Below are positions 14,295 through 18,905 of a DNA stretch of 21,382 nucleotides, piece after piece; positions within the stretch are counted from its first letter, which is position 1, and each line of letters starts with the position of its first letter. The stretch is from a virus. The stretch spans positions 1-21,382 of IMG/VR virus record IMGVR_UViG_3300008116_006531. One strand, written 5' to 3'. The notes under the pieces are model-generated. The model worked only from the letters and a program-made list of their open reading frames with translations. It had not been told where the DNA came from and did not search any database. The translations under genes were made by a program, and so were the position numbers.

Positions 14295-14594
14295 ATGACA
14301 CTCTGGCGTTGGCTCGTGTCGTTGCTCGTCTGGTGGTCGGCTGACCCGGCGGAGATCGACCGCCAGGCGCCGCGGGCTGCCGCTGCGGTGGCCGCCGCGC
14401 GTGCCAGCATGACGCCGGACGAACCCCCATCCCCTGCCCCGGCTCCGGCTCCCCAGGAGTGCGTCTGTGGCCGGACGTGCGTCAACGGCTACTGGAAGCC
14501 GGACGGCCGCATTCTGCAGCCATGCTCGTGCAAGTGCGATCGGTGCCAGAAAAAGCCGGCCGCCTGCCCTGACGGCAAGTGCCCGCCGAGGTGA
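14295..14594 (+). CDS. Small membrane-associated protein with a Cys-rich module
   Basis: A 99-residue protein. The N terminus is hydrophobic and aromatic (LWRWLVSLLVWW), then SADPAEIDRQAPRAAAAVAA, a Pro/Ala linker (PPSPAPAPAP), and a C-terminal module with nine Cys (residues 56, 58, 62, 77, 79, 81, 84, 91, 96; for example CVCGRTC and CSCKCDRC). The Cys pattern would bind one or two zinc ions or form disulfides if exported. Together with the 84-residue protein upstream it forms a pair I recall from related phages. The stop overlaps the next GTG as GTGA. Confidence 0.6.
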   Translation: MTLWRWLVSLLVWWSADPAEIDRQAPRAAAAVAAARASMTPDEPPSPAPAPAPQECVCGRTCVNGYWKPDGRILQPCSCKCDRCQKKPAACPDGKCPPR

Positions 14595-14971
14595 GCGTGG
14601 ACGCTCTGGAACAGCTCACCGCGCACCTCCGGCAAGTCTGCGGGAATCGCGCGGCTATATGCCGCGGGCGATTCGACGAGCTGGCCCGCCTCGTCGTCCG
14701 CCACTGGCCGCACAAGCACCTAGAGGCGATCGAGCGGAACGGCGGCCGGAATCACAAGGCCGTCGATCATGCTGTGGCCCTGGTTCGGGCCCAGGTTCGC
14801 GAACAATGGGAGGCCCGGCATGGCGTCGGGCCATTGTGGCCGCTGTTACTGCGTGGCACGGTGGACGCGATCGCTACCGTCCTGCTGGGGCTCTGGTGGT
14901 CGGACCCGCAGATGCGGCTCGTGCTGCGCGCCCTGGCCGCCCGGCTGGCTAACGGCGGACAATCCCGATAG
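14591..14971 (+). CDS. Hypothetical protein with one membrane segment
   Basis: A 126-residue protein. GTG 14591 was preferred because it forms a GTGA overlap like neighbouring genes; GTG 14579 or 14597 are alternatives. The soluble N-terminal two thirds are basic and helical (EQLTAHLRQVCGNRA; RFDELARLVVRHWPHKHLE), followed by a membrane segment near residues 80-103 (VGPLWPLLLRGTVDAIATVL). The C terminus is helical. It is the last plus-strand gene; its end overlaps the end of a minus-strand gene by 23 bases. Function unknown. Confidence 0.5.
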   Translation: MSVDALEQLTAHLRQVCGNRAAICRGRFDELARLVVRHWPHKHLEAIERNGGRNHKAVDHAVALVRAQVREQWEARHGVGPLWPLLLRGTVDAIATVLLGLWWSDPQMRLVLRALAARLANGGQSR

Positions 14972-15194
14972 CGGCGTCGGCCAAGTCGAGCGTCGCACGG
15001 CCAAGCCGGCGGAGCGGGCCCGGCTCTGGCGGCATTGGTTGTCCGGCGATGGGTTGTGACATGGGTTGTCCGGCGATCGCCGCCCGATAGGCCAGGTCGG
15101 CGACGTTGAGCTGGTGCCGTGTTTCGACCGCGAGCCCGGCGGCCGCCGCGAGCACGGCGACCGCCAGGGCGGCACGGAAGGCGTCGCGGATCAT
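14949..15194 (-). CDS. Small exported or membrane protein with duplicated IAGQPM
   Basis: An 81-residue protein; ATG at 15194 overlaps the stop of the primase-polymerase gene as ATGA. It opens MIRDAFRAALAVAVLAAAAG, a signal peptide or membrane anchor. The middle carries a nine-residue tandem repeat, IAGQPMSQP then IAGQPMPPE, encoded by a 14-base direct repeat. The C terminus is LRRLGRATLDLADAAIGIVR. It is the last gene of the minus-strand operon and lacks its own repeat leader, relying on coupling to the upstream gene. I do not know its function. Confidence 0.55.
   Translation of the reverse strand: MIRDAFRAALAVAVLAAAAGLAVETRHQLNVADLAYRAAIAGQPMSQPIAGQPMPPEPGPLRRLGRATLDLADAAIGIVRR
15037..15077. 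repeat. 14-base direct repeat inside the small exported gene
   Basis: GGTTGTCCGGCGAT occurs at 15037-15050 and 15064-15077, 27 bases apart so the duplication stays in frame and doubles the peptide IAGQPM. The GGGTTGTC part also resembles the motif recurring in the intergenic gaps of this operon. Confidence 0.7.
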
Positions 15195-15676
15195 GCGTAG
15201 GCTCCCGCCAGAAGTTGCGCCGGAAACGCGGCCACCGGCACGCTCGGTGGCACGATCCATTCGTAGGTTGTGCCGTCGGGATGGATCGACGGCGGGAGCA
15301 CGGATTGAGCGGCGCGGCCGCCGAGCCGTATTTCGATCGCGTCCAGCTGGATCACGGCGGCCGGCGGCATCCACGGTTCCCAACGGAATAGGCGGTGCTC
15401 GCCGCGGGCCGATCGCCAGGTCGGCGTCACGAGGTCGGTGATCCCGTAGGCGGCGAGCTGGTCGAGCCCTTCCGGCTGGTCGTATTCCACGTCGACAAGG
15501 CCGGAAGCCGGGCCCAGTAAGAGCCCGACGTTGGAGCCCGCCCGCAGCCAGGCGGCCACGTCGGCCGGGTTGTCTGTGCTGCGGGTTTGCCAGGCCGCGC
15601 CGAGCGGTCGCTTTTCACGGCGGGCGAGGCGGACGAAGCGGCCGCCGGCGGCGGCCAGGTGGTCGAGGTCGGTCAT
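15191..15676 (-). CDS. Stand-alone primase-polymerase (prim-pol) domain
   Basis: A 161-residue protein matching the N-terminal bifunctional DNA primase/polymerase family. Landmarks in order: GAAWQTRSTDNPADVAAWLR (residues 27-46), NVGLLLGPASGLVDVEYD with acidic residues Asp62, Glu64 and Asp66 in the metal-binding position, RSARGEHRLFRW with His94, and VLPPSIHPDGTTYEW (127-140). Known prim-pol proteins make primers or extend DNA and are commonly fused to a helicase or a PriCT domain; here nothing follows, so the helicase must be elsewhere or the protein acts alone. The ATG at 15676 is preceded by AAGGAG in the repeated leader. The longer upstream frame is leader sequence and was left out. Confidence 0.8.
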   Translation of the reverse strand: MTDLDHLAAAGGRFVRLARREKRPLGAAWQTRSTDNPADVAAWLRAGSNVGLLLGPASGLVDVEYDQPEGLDQLAAYGITDLVTPTWRSARGEHRLFRWEPWMPPAAVIQLDAIEIRLGGRAAQSVLPPSIHPDGTTYEWIVPPSVPVAAFPAQLLAGAYA

Positions 15677-15697
15677 GGGTTCGCTCCTTGGTTGGGG
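15677..15697 (-). repeat. Repeated start-codon leader (prim-pol gene)
   Basis: Read on the minus strand the leader is AACCAAGGAGCGAACCC then ATG, a variant with GCGAACCC in place of CCGAACCC. The Shine-Dalgarno is strong. Confidence 0.7.
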
Positions 15698-15711
15698 TTG
15701 GGGCTGGTGCT

Positions 15712-15903
15712 CTAGCTCAAGGCCGCGTCGAGGTCGTTGCACAGTGCCAGGTATTCGGCGCTCGTCATGCGGCGCTGGAGGCTCCCCATGGCGGCGCTCC
15801 ATACGGCATCACACTCTGGCCGCATATCGGCGACCAGCTCACGGGCCACGTCGGCGAGCGTCGAGACGGGCAGGGATTCGATTCGTTCGGCTAGTGCGTT
15901 CAC
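15712..15903 (-). CDS. Small hypothetical helical protein
   Basis: A 63-residue protein with GTG start at 15903, placed there because the repeated leader (AGGAGCCCGAACCC) ends exactly at this codon; it is the only family member that uses GTG. The sequence is helical and acidic: LAERIESLPVSTLADVAREL, then MRPECDAVWSAAMGSLQRRM and SAEYLALCNDLDAALS. No known domain. It sits between the prim-pol gene and the 89-residue gene, separated from each by about 30 bases of leader. Confidence 0.55.
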   Translation of the reverse strand: MNALAERIESLPVSTLADVARELVADMRPECDAVWSAAMGSLQRRMTSAEYLALCNDLDAALS

Positions 15904-15927
15904 GGGTTCGGGCTCCTGGGTTGGGGT
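15904..15927 (-). repeat. Repeated start-codon leader
   Basis: Minus-strand sequence CCAACCCAGGAGCCCGAACCC directly before GTG 15903, identical to the family consensus. Plus strand has GGG runs separated by 2-5 bases. Confidence 0.75.
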
Positions 15928-15931
15928 GGGG

Positions 15932-16201
15932 TCACGCGGGAATCTTGGAATCAAGCATGGTGAACGTCTGGCGCATGGGGATGCCGGCGGCCGCAGTGAT
16001 GCGGCGAACCTCCCGCCGGATGCGCTCGCAGCGGTGCTCCACCTCGGGGGCGCCGATGTCGTAGTAGGTGTCGAGGATGGCAAACTTCTCGGGCATCTCC
16101 CGCCCGCCGGCGATCGCGTGGACGATCGGCTGGGTGAGCGGGTCGCAACCGCGGAAGGCAGATTGCCTGGCTAGGGTTCGGTATCGGGCCATTGGGGTCA
16201 T
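15932..16201 (-). CDS. Hypothetical protein expressed from the P1 promoter
   Basis: An 89-residue protein beginning at ATG 16201, with AGGAG at 16209-16213 seven bases upstream. Sequence: MTPMARYRTLARQSAFRGCD, then QPIVHAIAGGREMPEKFAIL, APEVEHRCERIRREVRRITA and QTFTMLDSKIPA. It is mostly helical, basic in the middle and has no membrane segment. I do not recognise it. It is the first gene after a candidate promoter with a hairpin in its 5' untranslated region, so the prim-pol gene and its neighbours may be controlled here. Confidence 0.55.
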   Translation of the reverse strand: MTPMARYRTLARQSAFRGCDPLTQPIVHAIAGGREMPEKFAILDTYYDIGAPEVEHRCERIRREVRRITAAAGIPMRQTFTMLDSKIPA

Positions 16202-16220
16202 GGGTTCTCTCCTGGGTTGG
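16202..16220 (-). repeat. Repeated start-codon leader (89-residue gene)
   Basis: Minus-strand CCAACCCAGGAGAGAACCC before ATG 16201; the CCCGAACCC part is shortened to AGAACCC. The UTR hairpin lies immediately upstream. Confidence 0.7.
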
Positions 16221-16236
16221 GGCCGCTCGTGCGGCC
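16221..16236 (-). promoter_or_regulatory. 5' UTR hairpin with ACGA loop
   Basis: GGCCGC-ACGA-GCGGCC on the minus strand forms a perfect six-pair stem with a four-base loop, a few bases after the predicted P1 start. The same arrangement with the same loop recurs after P2 (18505-18518). Confidence 0.55.
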
Positions 16237-16245
16237 GGTTGTCTA

Positions 16246-16274
16246 GTTCTATCCTATCGGCAACTATCGGGCAA
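16246..16274 (-). promoter_or_regulatory. Candidate promoter P1 with TTGCCGAT operator word
   Basis: On the minus strand, TTGCCC (16269-16274), a 17-base spacer, and TAGAAC (16246-16251). The spacer includes GTTGCCGATAGG, and CCGATAG occurs twice. The bases from GTTGCCGAT to CTAGACAAC are nearly the same as in promoter P2, which supports a conserved regulated promoter. It would transcribe the 89-residue gene, its downstream neighbour and the prim-pol gene. The spacer word also occurs in the promoter of the small excisionase-like gene. Confidence 0.55.
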
Positions 16275-16304
16275 GAGCTGAAACGGTTTGGCGGTCGTGT
16301 TGGC

Positions 16305-16523
16305 CTAGTGGGCGTGCGATCCGCCGCGCGGGCGGCCGACGTTCGGCATGGTGGCTGCGTAGGATTCCACACTGCTACGCTTGGCAAACCATTGGTTGTC
16401 GATCTGCACGCCGGCGACGTGGCCGGCCTGCACGAGCTTGCGCATCCACAATCGGGACACGTTGGCTAACTTGGCCGCGGTGCCGATCGTGACGTATTGG
16501 TCGGGGTCGATTTTTGGTGCCAT
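16305..16523 (-). CDS. Excisionase-like DNA-binding protein (short)
   Basis: A 72-residue protein from ATG 16523; a start at 16532 or in the CCGAACCC repeats (16568, 16580) is possible. It contains the winged-helix excisionase/MerR-like pattern: YVTIGTAAKLANVSRLWMRK, then LVQAGHVAGVQIDNQWF and a C-terminal NVGRPRGG. Layout and wording match the C-terminal domain of the 194-residue protein at 20508: the shared positions are Y-[VI], AA-x-LA-[ND]-V, WMR, V-x-AG, G, W and GRPR. Such domains bind specific DNA as recombination directionality factors or regulators. The start codon is seven bases after a -10-like AACAAT, so the mRNA may be leaderless. A palindrome in that promoter suggests autoregulation. 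Confidence 0.7.
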   Translation of the reverse strand: MAPKIDPDQYVTIGTAAKLANVSRLWMRKLVQAGHVAGVQIDNQWFAKRSSVESYAATMPNVGRPRGGSHAH

Positions 16524-16530
16524 GTCGGCC

Positions 16531-16558
16531 ATTGTTGCCGATCGGCACCGCGGGTCAA
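16531..16558 (-). promoter_or_regulatory. Candidate promoter with 12-base palindrome, likely operator
   Basis: On the minus strand TTGACC (16553-16558), a 16-base spacer and AACAAT (16531-16536). The spacer contains most of the perfect palindrome TGCCGATCGGCA (16536-16547), which in its longer form reads GTTGCCGATCGGCA on the plus strand. TTGCCGAT is also in the spacers of P1 and P2. The position between -35 and -10 would let a bound protein block RNA polymerase. The probable transcription start is at or near ATG 16523. Confidence 0.5.
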
Positions 16559-16604
16559 GCGGTGGCATGGGTTCGGGCATGGGTTCGGCGGCGGTGGGTT
16601 GTCT

Positions 16605-16832
16605 CTACTCTGCCGCGGCGACGCCGCGGGCGATCTCGCACACTGCCGTGTGGTAGCTGGTCCACCCTGGAAGCGTGCGCCAGTGGGCCATGATCGCGGC
16701 GTGTTCGGCCGGCGTGATACCGTCGGGGTCAAGGCGTCGGCGGGGGCTGTCGCCTGGTTGGCGGAAGGCATGGCGGAAGTCGCCGCCTAGCAGCGTGTGG
16801 GCCAGGATGTAGCGGGCACGTTCGGGCGTCAT
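16605..16832 (-). CDS. Internal-start protein nested in the 158-residue ORF
   Basis: A 75-residue unit beginning at ATG 16832 directly after a full repeat leader (ACGAGGAGCCCGAACCC), which is exactly how independent genes of this operon begin. The sequence is MTPERARYILAHTLLGGDFR, HAFRQPGDSPRRRLDPDGIT, PAEHAAIMAHWRTLPGWTSY and HTAVCEIARGVAAAE. It is helical and has no identified domain, but the WRTLPGWTSY segment looks like a packed small fold. It lies in frame with the upstream unit with no stop between, so it may be made both separately and as the C-terminal half of a fusion. Confidence 0.55.
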   Translation of the reverse strand: MTPERARYILAHTLLGGDFRHAFRQPGDSPRRRLDPDGITPAEHAAIMAHWRTLPGWTSYHTAVCEIARGVAAAE

Positions 16833-17081
16833 GGGTTCGGGCTCCTCGTGGGTTTGGGTTGGGGTCGTGGGTTGTCTGTCGGTCATGCCCCTCCTCCGTC
16901 GCTCCAGCTCGGCGGCGGCGTAGCTGATTTCATCCTGGTAGCGGCCGGCGTTGGGGCAGTCCGGCCAGGCGGCCAGGCTTTCCCGGCAGTCGGCGATGAT
17001 GTAGAGCAATTCCGCCTCGGAAAGCCGGCGGCACCGGCGGGGGTAGGCGGCGTGGTCGATTTCGCGGGCGGCGGTGGTCAT
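16605..17081 (-). CDS. 158-residue two-part ORF: YIIADCRE-type protein fused to a second unit
   Basis: The ORF starts at ATG 17081 with leader CAGGAACCCGAACCC. Its first 65 residues (HAAYPRRCRRLSEAELLYII, ADCRESLAAWPDCPNAGRYQ, DEISYAAAELERRRR) match a short phage protein type I remember, with the order IxDCREAxAAxPxxxxAGxYxDEIxYxxxELxRR. Normally such proteins end there. Here the frame continues through the repeat leader, which is translated as a PTTPTQTHEEPEP linker, into the next unit. Either the stop codon was lost and two proteins are now fused, or most product is the internal-start form. No domain function is known to me. Confidence 0.55.
   Translation of the reverse strand: MTTAAREIDHAAYPRRCRRLSEAELLYIIADCRESLAAWPDCPNAGRYQDEISYAAAELERRRRGMTDRQPTTPTQTHEEPEPMTPERARYILAHTLLGGDFRHAFRQPGDSPRRRLDPDGITPAEHAAIMAHWRTLPGWTSYHTAVCEIARGVAAAE
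16833..16862 (-). repeat. Repeated start-codon leader, located inside an ORF
   Basis: Minus-strand AACCCACGAGGAGCCCGAACCC before ATG 16832. It is fully inside the longer frame. The plus strand carries GGG-TTT-GGG-TT-GGGG, a canonical quadruplex pattern when the next run is included. Confidence 0.7.
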
Positions 17082-17110
17082 GGGTTCGGGTTCCTGGTTG
17101 TGGGTTGGGT
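17082..17110 (-). repeat. Repeated start-codon leader (158-residue ORF)
   Basis: Minus-strand CAACCAGGAACCCGAACCC before ATG 17081, with AGGAA as ribosome site. On the plus strand GGG runs follow in series (GGGTTGGGTTGGGG). Confidence 0.7.
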
Positions 17111-17145
17111 TGGGGCTCGGGCGACGTGCCAGGCCTTCCCCGGTT

Positions 17146-17168
17146 CCGGCGGCCGCGGGCGCCGCCGG
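17146..17168 (-). other. Intergenic hairpin
   Basis: CCGGCGGC (17146-17153) pairs with GCCGCCGG (17161-17168), an eight-pair stem around a seven-base loop. It is between the stop of the 133-residue gene and the leader of the 158-residue ORF. No U-run follows, so it is not a normal intrinsic terminator. Confidence 0.5.
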
Positions 17169-17185
17169 TGGCGGGGCGGGCCGGG

Positions 17186-17587
17186 TTAGTAGGTGTCGGC
17201 GATGTCGTCAAACTCTGCCGCCAGCTCGCCGGCGTGCATCCGCGACCAGCGCGGCGCGTCGCCGATTCCGTGCCCGGCCTCGTTGGCTGCGGCGCGTACC
17301 AGCTCAAGCCAGGCCAGGCGGAGCCAGTGGGAGCGGGCGGGCGGCTCGCCGTGCAAGGCGGGGCCTGGGTTCGGGTCGACGAGGCGGAGCACCGCGGCGA
17401 TCATTTGGACCGCGGGCCACGGGTTTTCGTCGGTCGTGTGGGCGTGGCACGTCGCGCGGCAAGCCTTCCTATAGGCGTGCGTGGGCACGTTGTCGGGGTC
17501 GATCGTTTCCAGCTCTCGGATTGCGGCGAGCGACGAAAACAGATTCGCGATAGCCTGCCGCCGCTCGTGGTTGTATGTGGTCGTCAT
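17186..17587 (-). CDS. Hypothetical protein, 133 residues
   Basis: Starts at ATG 17587, positioned by the leader CAACCAGGAACCCGAACCC. The same frame runs upstream to 17854, but that part is the disrupted neighbouring gene and leader. Sequence features: RRQAIANLFSSLAAIRELET, then NVPTHAYRKACRATCHAHTT, WPAVQMIAAVLRLVDPNPGP, and WLRLAWLELVRAAANEAGHG, ending ELAAEFDDIADTY. It is a soluble, helical protein with two Cys near residue 50. I do not recognise it. The product is acidic at its end, unlike the Arg-rich neighbours. Confidence 0.6.
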   Translation of the reverse strand: MTTTYNHERRQAIANLFSSLAAIRELETIDPDNVPTHAYRKACRATCHAHTTDENPWPAVQMIAAVLRLVDPNPGPALHGEPPARSHWLRLAWLELVRAAANEAGHGIGDAPRWSRMHAGELAAEFDDIADTY

Positions 17588-17610
17588 GGGTTCGGGTTCC
17601 TGGTTGGCTA
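17588..17610 (-). repeat. Repeated start-codon leader (133-residue gene)
   Basis: Minus-strand AGCCAACCAGGAACCCGAACCC then ATG 17587. AGGAA stands ten bases from the start. Confidence 0.7.
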
Positions 17611-17619
17611 CGGGTTCGG

Positions 17620-17644
17620 GCCCGGCGGCGACGTGCCGCCGGGC
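17620..17644 (-). other. Intergenic hairpin with GACGT loop
   Basis: GCCCGGCGGC (17620-17629) and GCCGCCGGGC (17635-17644) form a perfect ten-pair stem around loop GACGT. The same loop occurs in the twelve-pair hairpin at 18865. It is located between the disrupted small gene and the leader of the 133-residue gene. Confidence 0.6.
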
Positions 17645-17654
17645 TGGTTCTCTG

Positions 17655-17827
17655 TCATGCGTCCGCGCGGACGAAGTACGGGTGCATCCCCTCGGCGGCG
17701 ATTTCGTCGCAAGCCTCCCAAGCGGCGAGCAGCGTGGCGAAGCGTTTGACGCAAGGGGCCTAGCGAGAAGGCATCGCATCTGCCAGCGGTCGACGATTCG
17801 CAGGACGTAATAGCCGGGGGCGTTCAT
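17655..17827 (-). pseudogene. Small gene with apparent single-base frameshift
   Basis: ATG 17827 has a full consensus leader and the first frame reads MNAPGYYVLRIVDRWQMRCL before becoming unlikely (Ser/Arg/Pro-rich). A second frame, shifted by -1, takes over with APCVKRFATLLAAWEACDEI then AAEGMHPYFVRADA and a TGA at 17655-17657. That second part looks like a normal protein C terminus, is preceded by an in-frame TAG, and has no start of its own. The total of 173 bases fits loss of one base from a gene of about 57 residues. The break is within about 17740-17775. A sequencing error or a programmed shift cannot be excluded, although I see no good slippery heptamer. The function of the presumed intact protein is unknown. 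Confidence 0.5.
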
Positions 17828-17851
17828 GGGTTCGGGCTCCTGGGTTGGGGT
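17828..17851 (-). repeat. Repeated start-codon leader, consensus copy
   Basis: Minus-strand ACCCCAACCCAGGAGCCCGAACCC immediately before ATG 17827; the clearest example of the family. A second GGGTTCGGGG copy lies just upstream (17855-17864), directly after a CAT triplet, as if a duplicate leader were present. Confidence 0.75.
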
Positions 17852-17872
17852 CATGGGTTCGGGGCGGTTTCA

Positions 17873-17921
17873 GCCGCTCCCGCGGGCGCCGGCCGGCCTG
17901 GCCGATGGCCGCGGGAGCGGC
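17873..17921 (-). other. Long intergenic hairpin
   Basis: GCCGCTCCCGCGG (17873-17885) pairs perfectly with CCGCGGGAGCGGC (17909-17921), thirteen base pairs, with a 23-base loop that is itself GC-rich. It begins two bases after the stop codon of the 185-residue gene. No U-run follows it. Confidence 0.6.
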
Positions 17922-17923
17922 CG

Positions 17924-18481
17924 TTAGGCGGCCGCGGGTTCGGGTGATGGGAGGTCGAGCCAGGCGGCGTGAGTGAATCCGGCACGAGCAAACCGGGCCA
18001 CGTCGGCGGGATCGGTGCGGTCGACGGCGGCCAGGCGGCCGGCGGCGTCGGCGGTCATGTAGCTGCACTCTGGCCGGCGGCCGGCCTGCCGATACCGATA
18101 CTCCGCGGCGGCCTCGGGCGTGAGGCCAGCGGGGACGCTCGACGACGTGCGGGCCCATACGATCCGATCCTCGGCGGCCGCTGCGGCCGCGGCGGCGATG
18201 GCCGCGCGGCGAGTCTGCCGGCGGACGGTGCCAGCTCGGCGGCCGGCGTGCGGGCGGGCGGCGTCATACTCGCCGGCCTCCTCGGCCTCCTGGCGGAGCT
18301 GGCGTGCGAGGGTCGAGTCTCGGCGGCCGCTGCGGGCCTCGGCGGCGCACACTACGCCCCAATATGAAACGTCGTCGGAATCGGCCAGGCGGACGGCGAC
18401 GCGGCGCGCGGGACAGTAGGTGCCGCAGAGCTCACAATGGCCGGGCTCGTCGACAATTCCCAAAACTTCGAAGCGGTGCAT
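17924..18481 (-). CDS. Zinc-finger-like protein, 185 residues
   Basis: ATG 18481 follows leader ACGAGGAGCCCGAACCC. The N-terminal 50 residues hold a likely treble-clef zinc site: FEVLGIVDEPGHCELCGTYC, then RVAVRLADSDDVSYWGVVCA AEA. This resembles phage and actinobacterial small proteins with C-x2-C, a beta hairpin and YGxxCAxxA. Residues 60-105 are an Ala/Arg-rich helix (AIAAAAAAAAEDRIVWART), and the C-terminal 70 residues are AAEYRYRQAGRRPECSYMTA followed by DVARFARAGFTHAAWLDL. A nucleic-acid binding role is suggested by the finger and the basic helix; not established. It is the first gene after promoter P2. Confidence 0.6.
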   Translation of the reverse strand: MHRFEVLGIVDEPGHCELCGTYCPARRVAVRLADSDDVSYWGVVCAAEARSGRRDSTLARQLRQEAEEAGEYDAARPHAGRRAGTVRRQTRRAAIAAAAAAAAEDRIVWARTSSSVPAGLTPEAAAEYRYRQAGRRPECSYMTADAAGRLAAVDRTDPADVARFARAGFTHAAWLDLPSPEPAAA

Positions 18482-18504
18482 GGGTTCGGGCTCCTCGTGG
18501 TTTG
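18482..18504 (-). repeat. Repeated start-codon leader (zinc-finger-like gene)
   Basis: Minus-strand CCAAACCACGAGGAGCCCGAACCC before ATG 18481; AGGAG at 18491-18495, nine bases from the ATG. Confidence 0.7.
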
Positions 18505-18518
18505 GCCGCTCGTGCGGC
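18505..18518 (-). promoter_or_regulatory. 5' UTR hairpin with ACGA loop (P2)
   Basis: GCCGC-ACGA-GCGGC on the minus strand, a five-pair stem with the same loop as the P1 hairpin and at a comparable distance from the promoter. Confidence 0.5.
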
Positions 18519-18528
18519 GTGTTGTCTA

Positions 18529-18578
18529 GTTATATCCGATCGGCAACAACAAAGCAAGTAGGCCAGGAAAAGTTTTTT
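18529..18578 (-). promoter_or_regulatory. Candidate promoter P2 with TTGCCGAT operator word
   Basis: On the minus strand TTGCTT (18552-18557), 17-base spacer, TATAAC (18529-18534, five of six to consensus). The spacer has GTTGCCGATCGG, continuing as GGATATAACTAGACAAC, the same order as in P1. An A/T tract (18567-18578, GAAAAGTTTTTT) lies about 45-56 bases before the expected start, where an UP element would be. It would direct the zinc-finger-like gene and those downstream. The 18535-18588 stretch contains no gene. Confidence 0.6.
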
Positions 18579-18588
18579 CGGGCGGCGG

Positions 18589-18828
18589 TCAATCGGCGAA
18601 CATGGGCACGCACCGGGCGGCGGCCGGCCTGGCCGGGCCGACGGCGGCACCGGCCGCGTCCAGGTCGAGTAGGTAGCGCTCGGCCGCGCGGCGGGCGTCG
18701 GTGCCGCGGGCGGCGTGGCGTTCGGCCTCGGCGGTATCGGCCAGGGCCAGGGCGTCGACGGCCTGGCGAACGTCGGCGGGCAGGTTCGCGTATCGGGCGG
18801 CCAGGCGGCAAAATTGAGCGGCGGTCAT
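18589..18828 (-). CDS. Small Ala/Arg-rich hypothetical protein
   Basis: A 79-residue protein from ATG 18828, set by leader CCGAGGAGAACCCGAACCC. It reads MTAAQFCRLAARYANLPADV, RQAVDALALADTAEAERHAA, RGTDARRAAERYLLDLDAAG and ends ARPAAARCVPMFAD. Helical, no membrane segment, no recognised family. The start at 18909 is an extension through leader sequence and was not used. P2 begins about ten bases after its stop, so this gene may end the upstream transcript. Confidence 0.55.
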   Translation of the reverse strand: MTAAQFCRLAARYANLPADVRQAVDALALADTAEAERHAARGTDARRAAERYLLDLDAAGAAVGPARPAAARCVPMFAD

Positions 18829-18853
18829 GGGTTCGGGTTCTCCTCGGTTCGGG
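18829..18853 (-). repeat. Repeated start-codon leader (79-residue gene)
   Basis: Minus-strand CCGAACCGAGGAGAACCCGAACCC before ATG 18828, with an additional CCGAACC copy at the 5' side. Confidence 0.7.
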
Positions 18854-18864
18854 TTCGGGGCCTG

Positions 18865-18893
18865 GCCGGCCGCGGCGACGTGCCGCGGCCGGC
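18865..18893 (-). other. Intergenic hairpin with GACGT loop
   Basis: GCCGGCCGCGGC (18865-18876) and GCCGCGGCCGGC (18882-18893) form a perfect twelve-pair stem with loop GACGT, matching the loop at 17630-17634. It lies between the ArdC-like gene and the leader of the 79-residue gene. No U-run. Confidence 0.6.
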
Positions 18894-18905
18894 GGTTGTC
18901 GATCG

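Noticed and set aside
17186-17854. A single 222-residue minus-strand protein
   Set aside because: It runs through two leader repeats and a Ser/Arg-rich stretch; the sensible units are the 133-residue gene and a frameshifted small gene.
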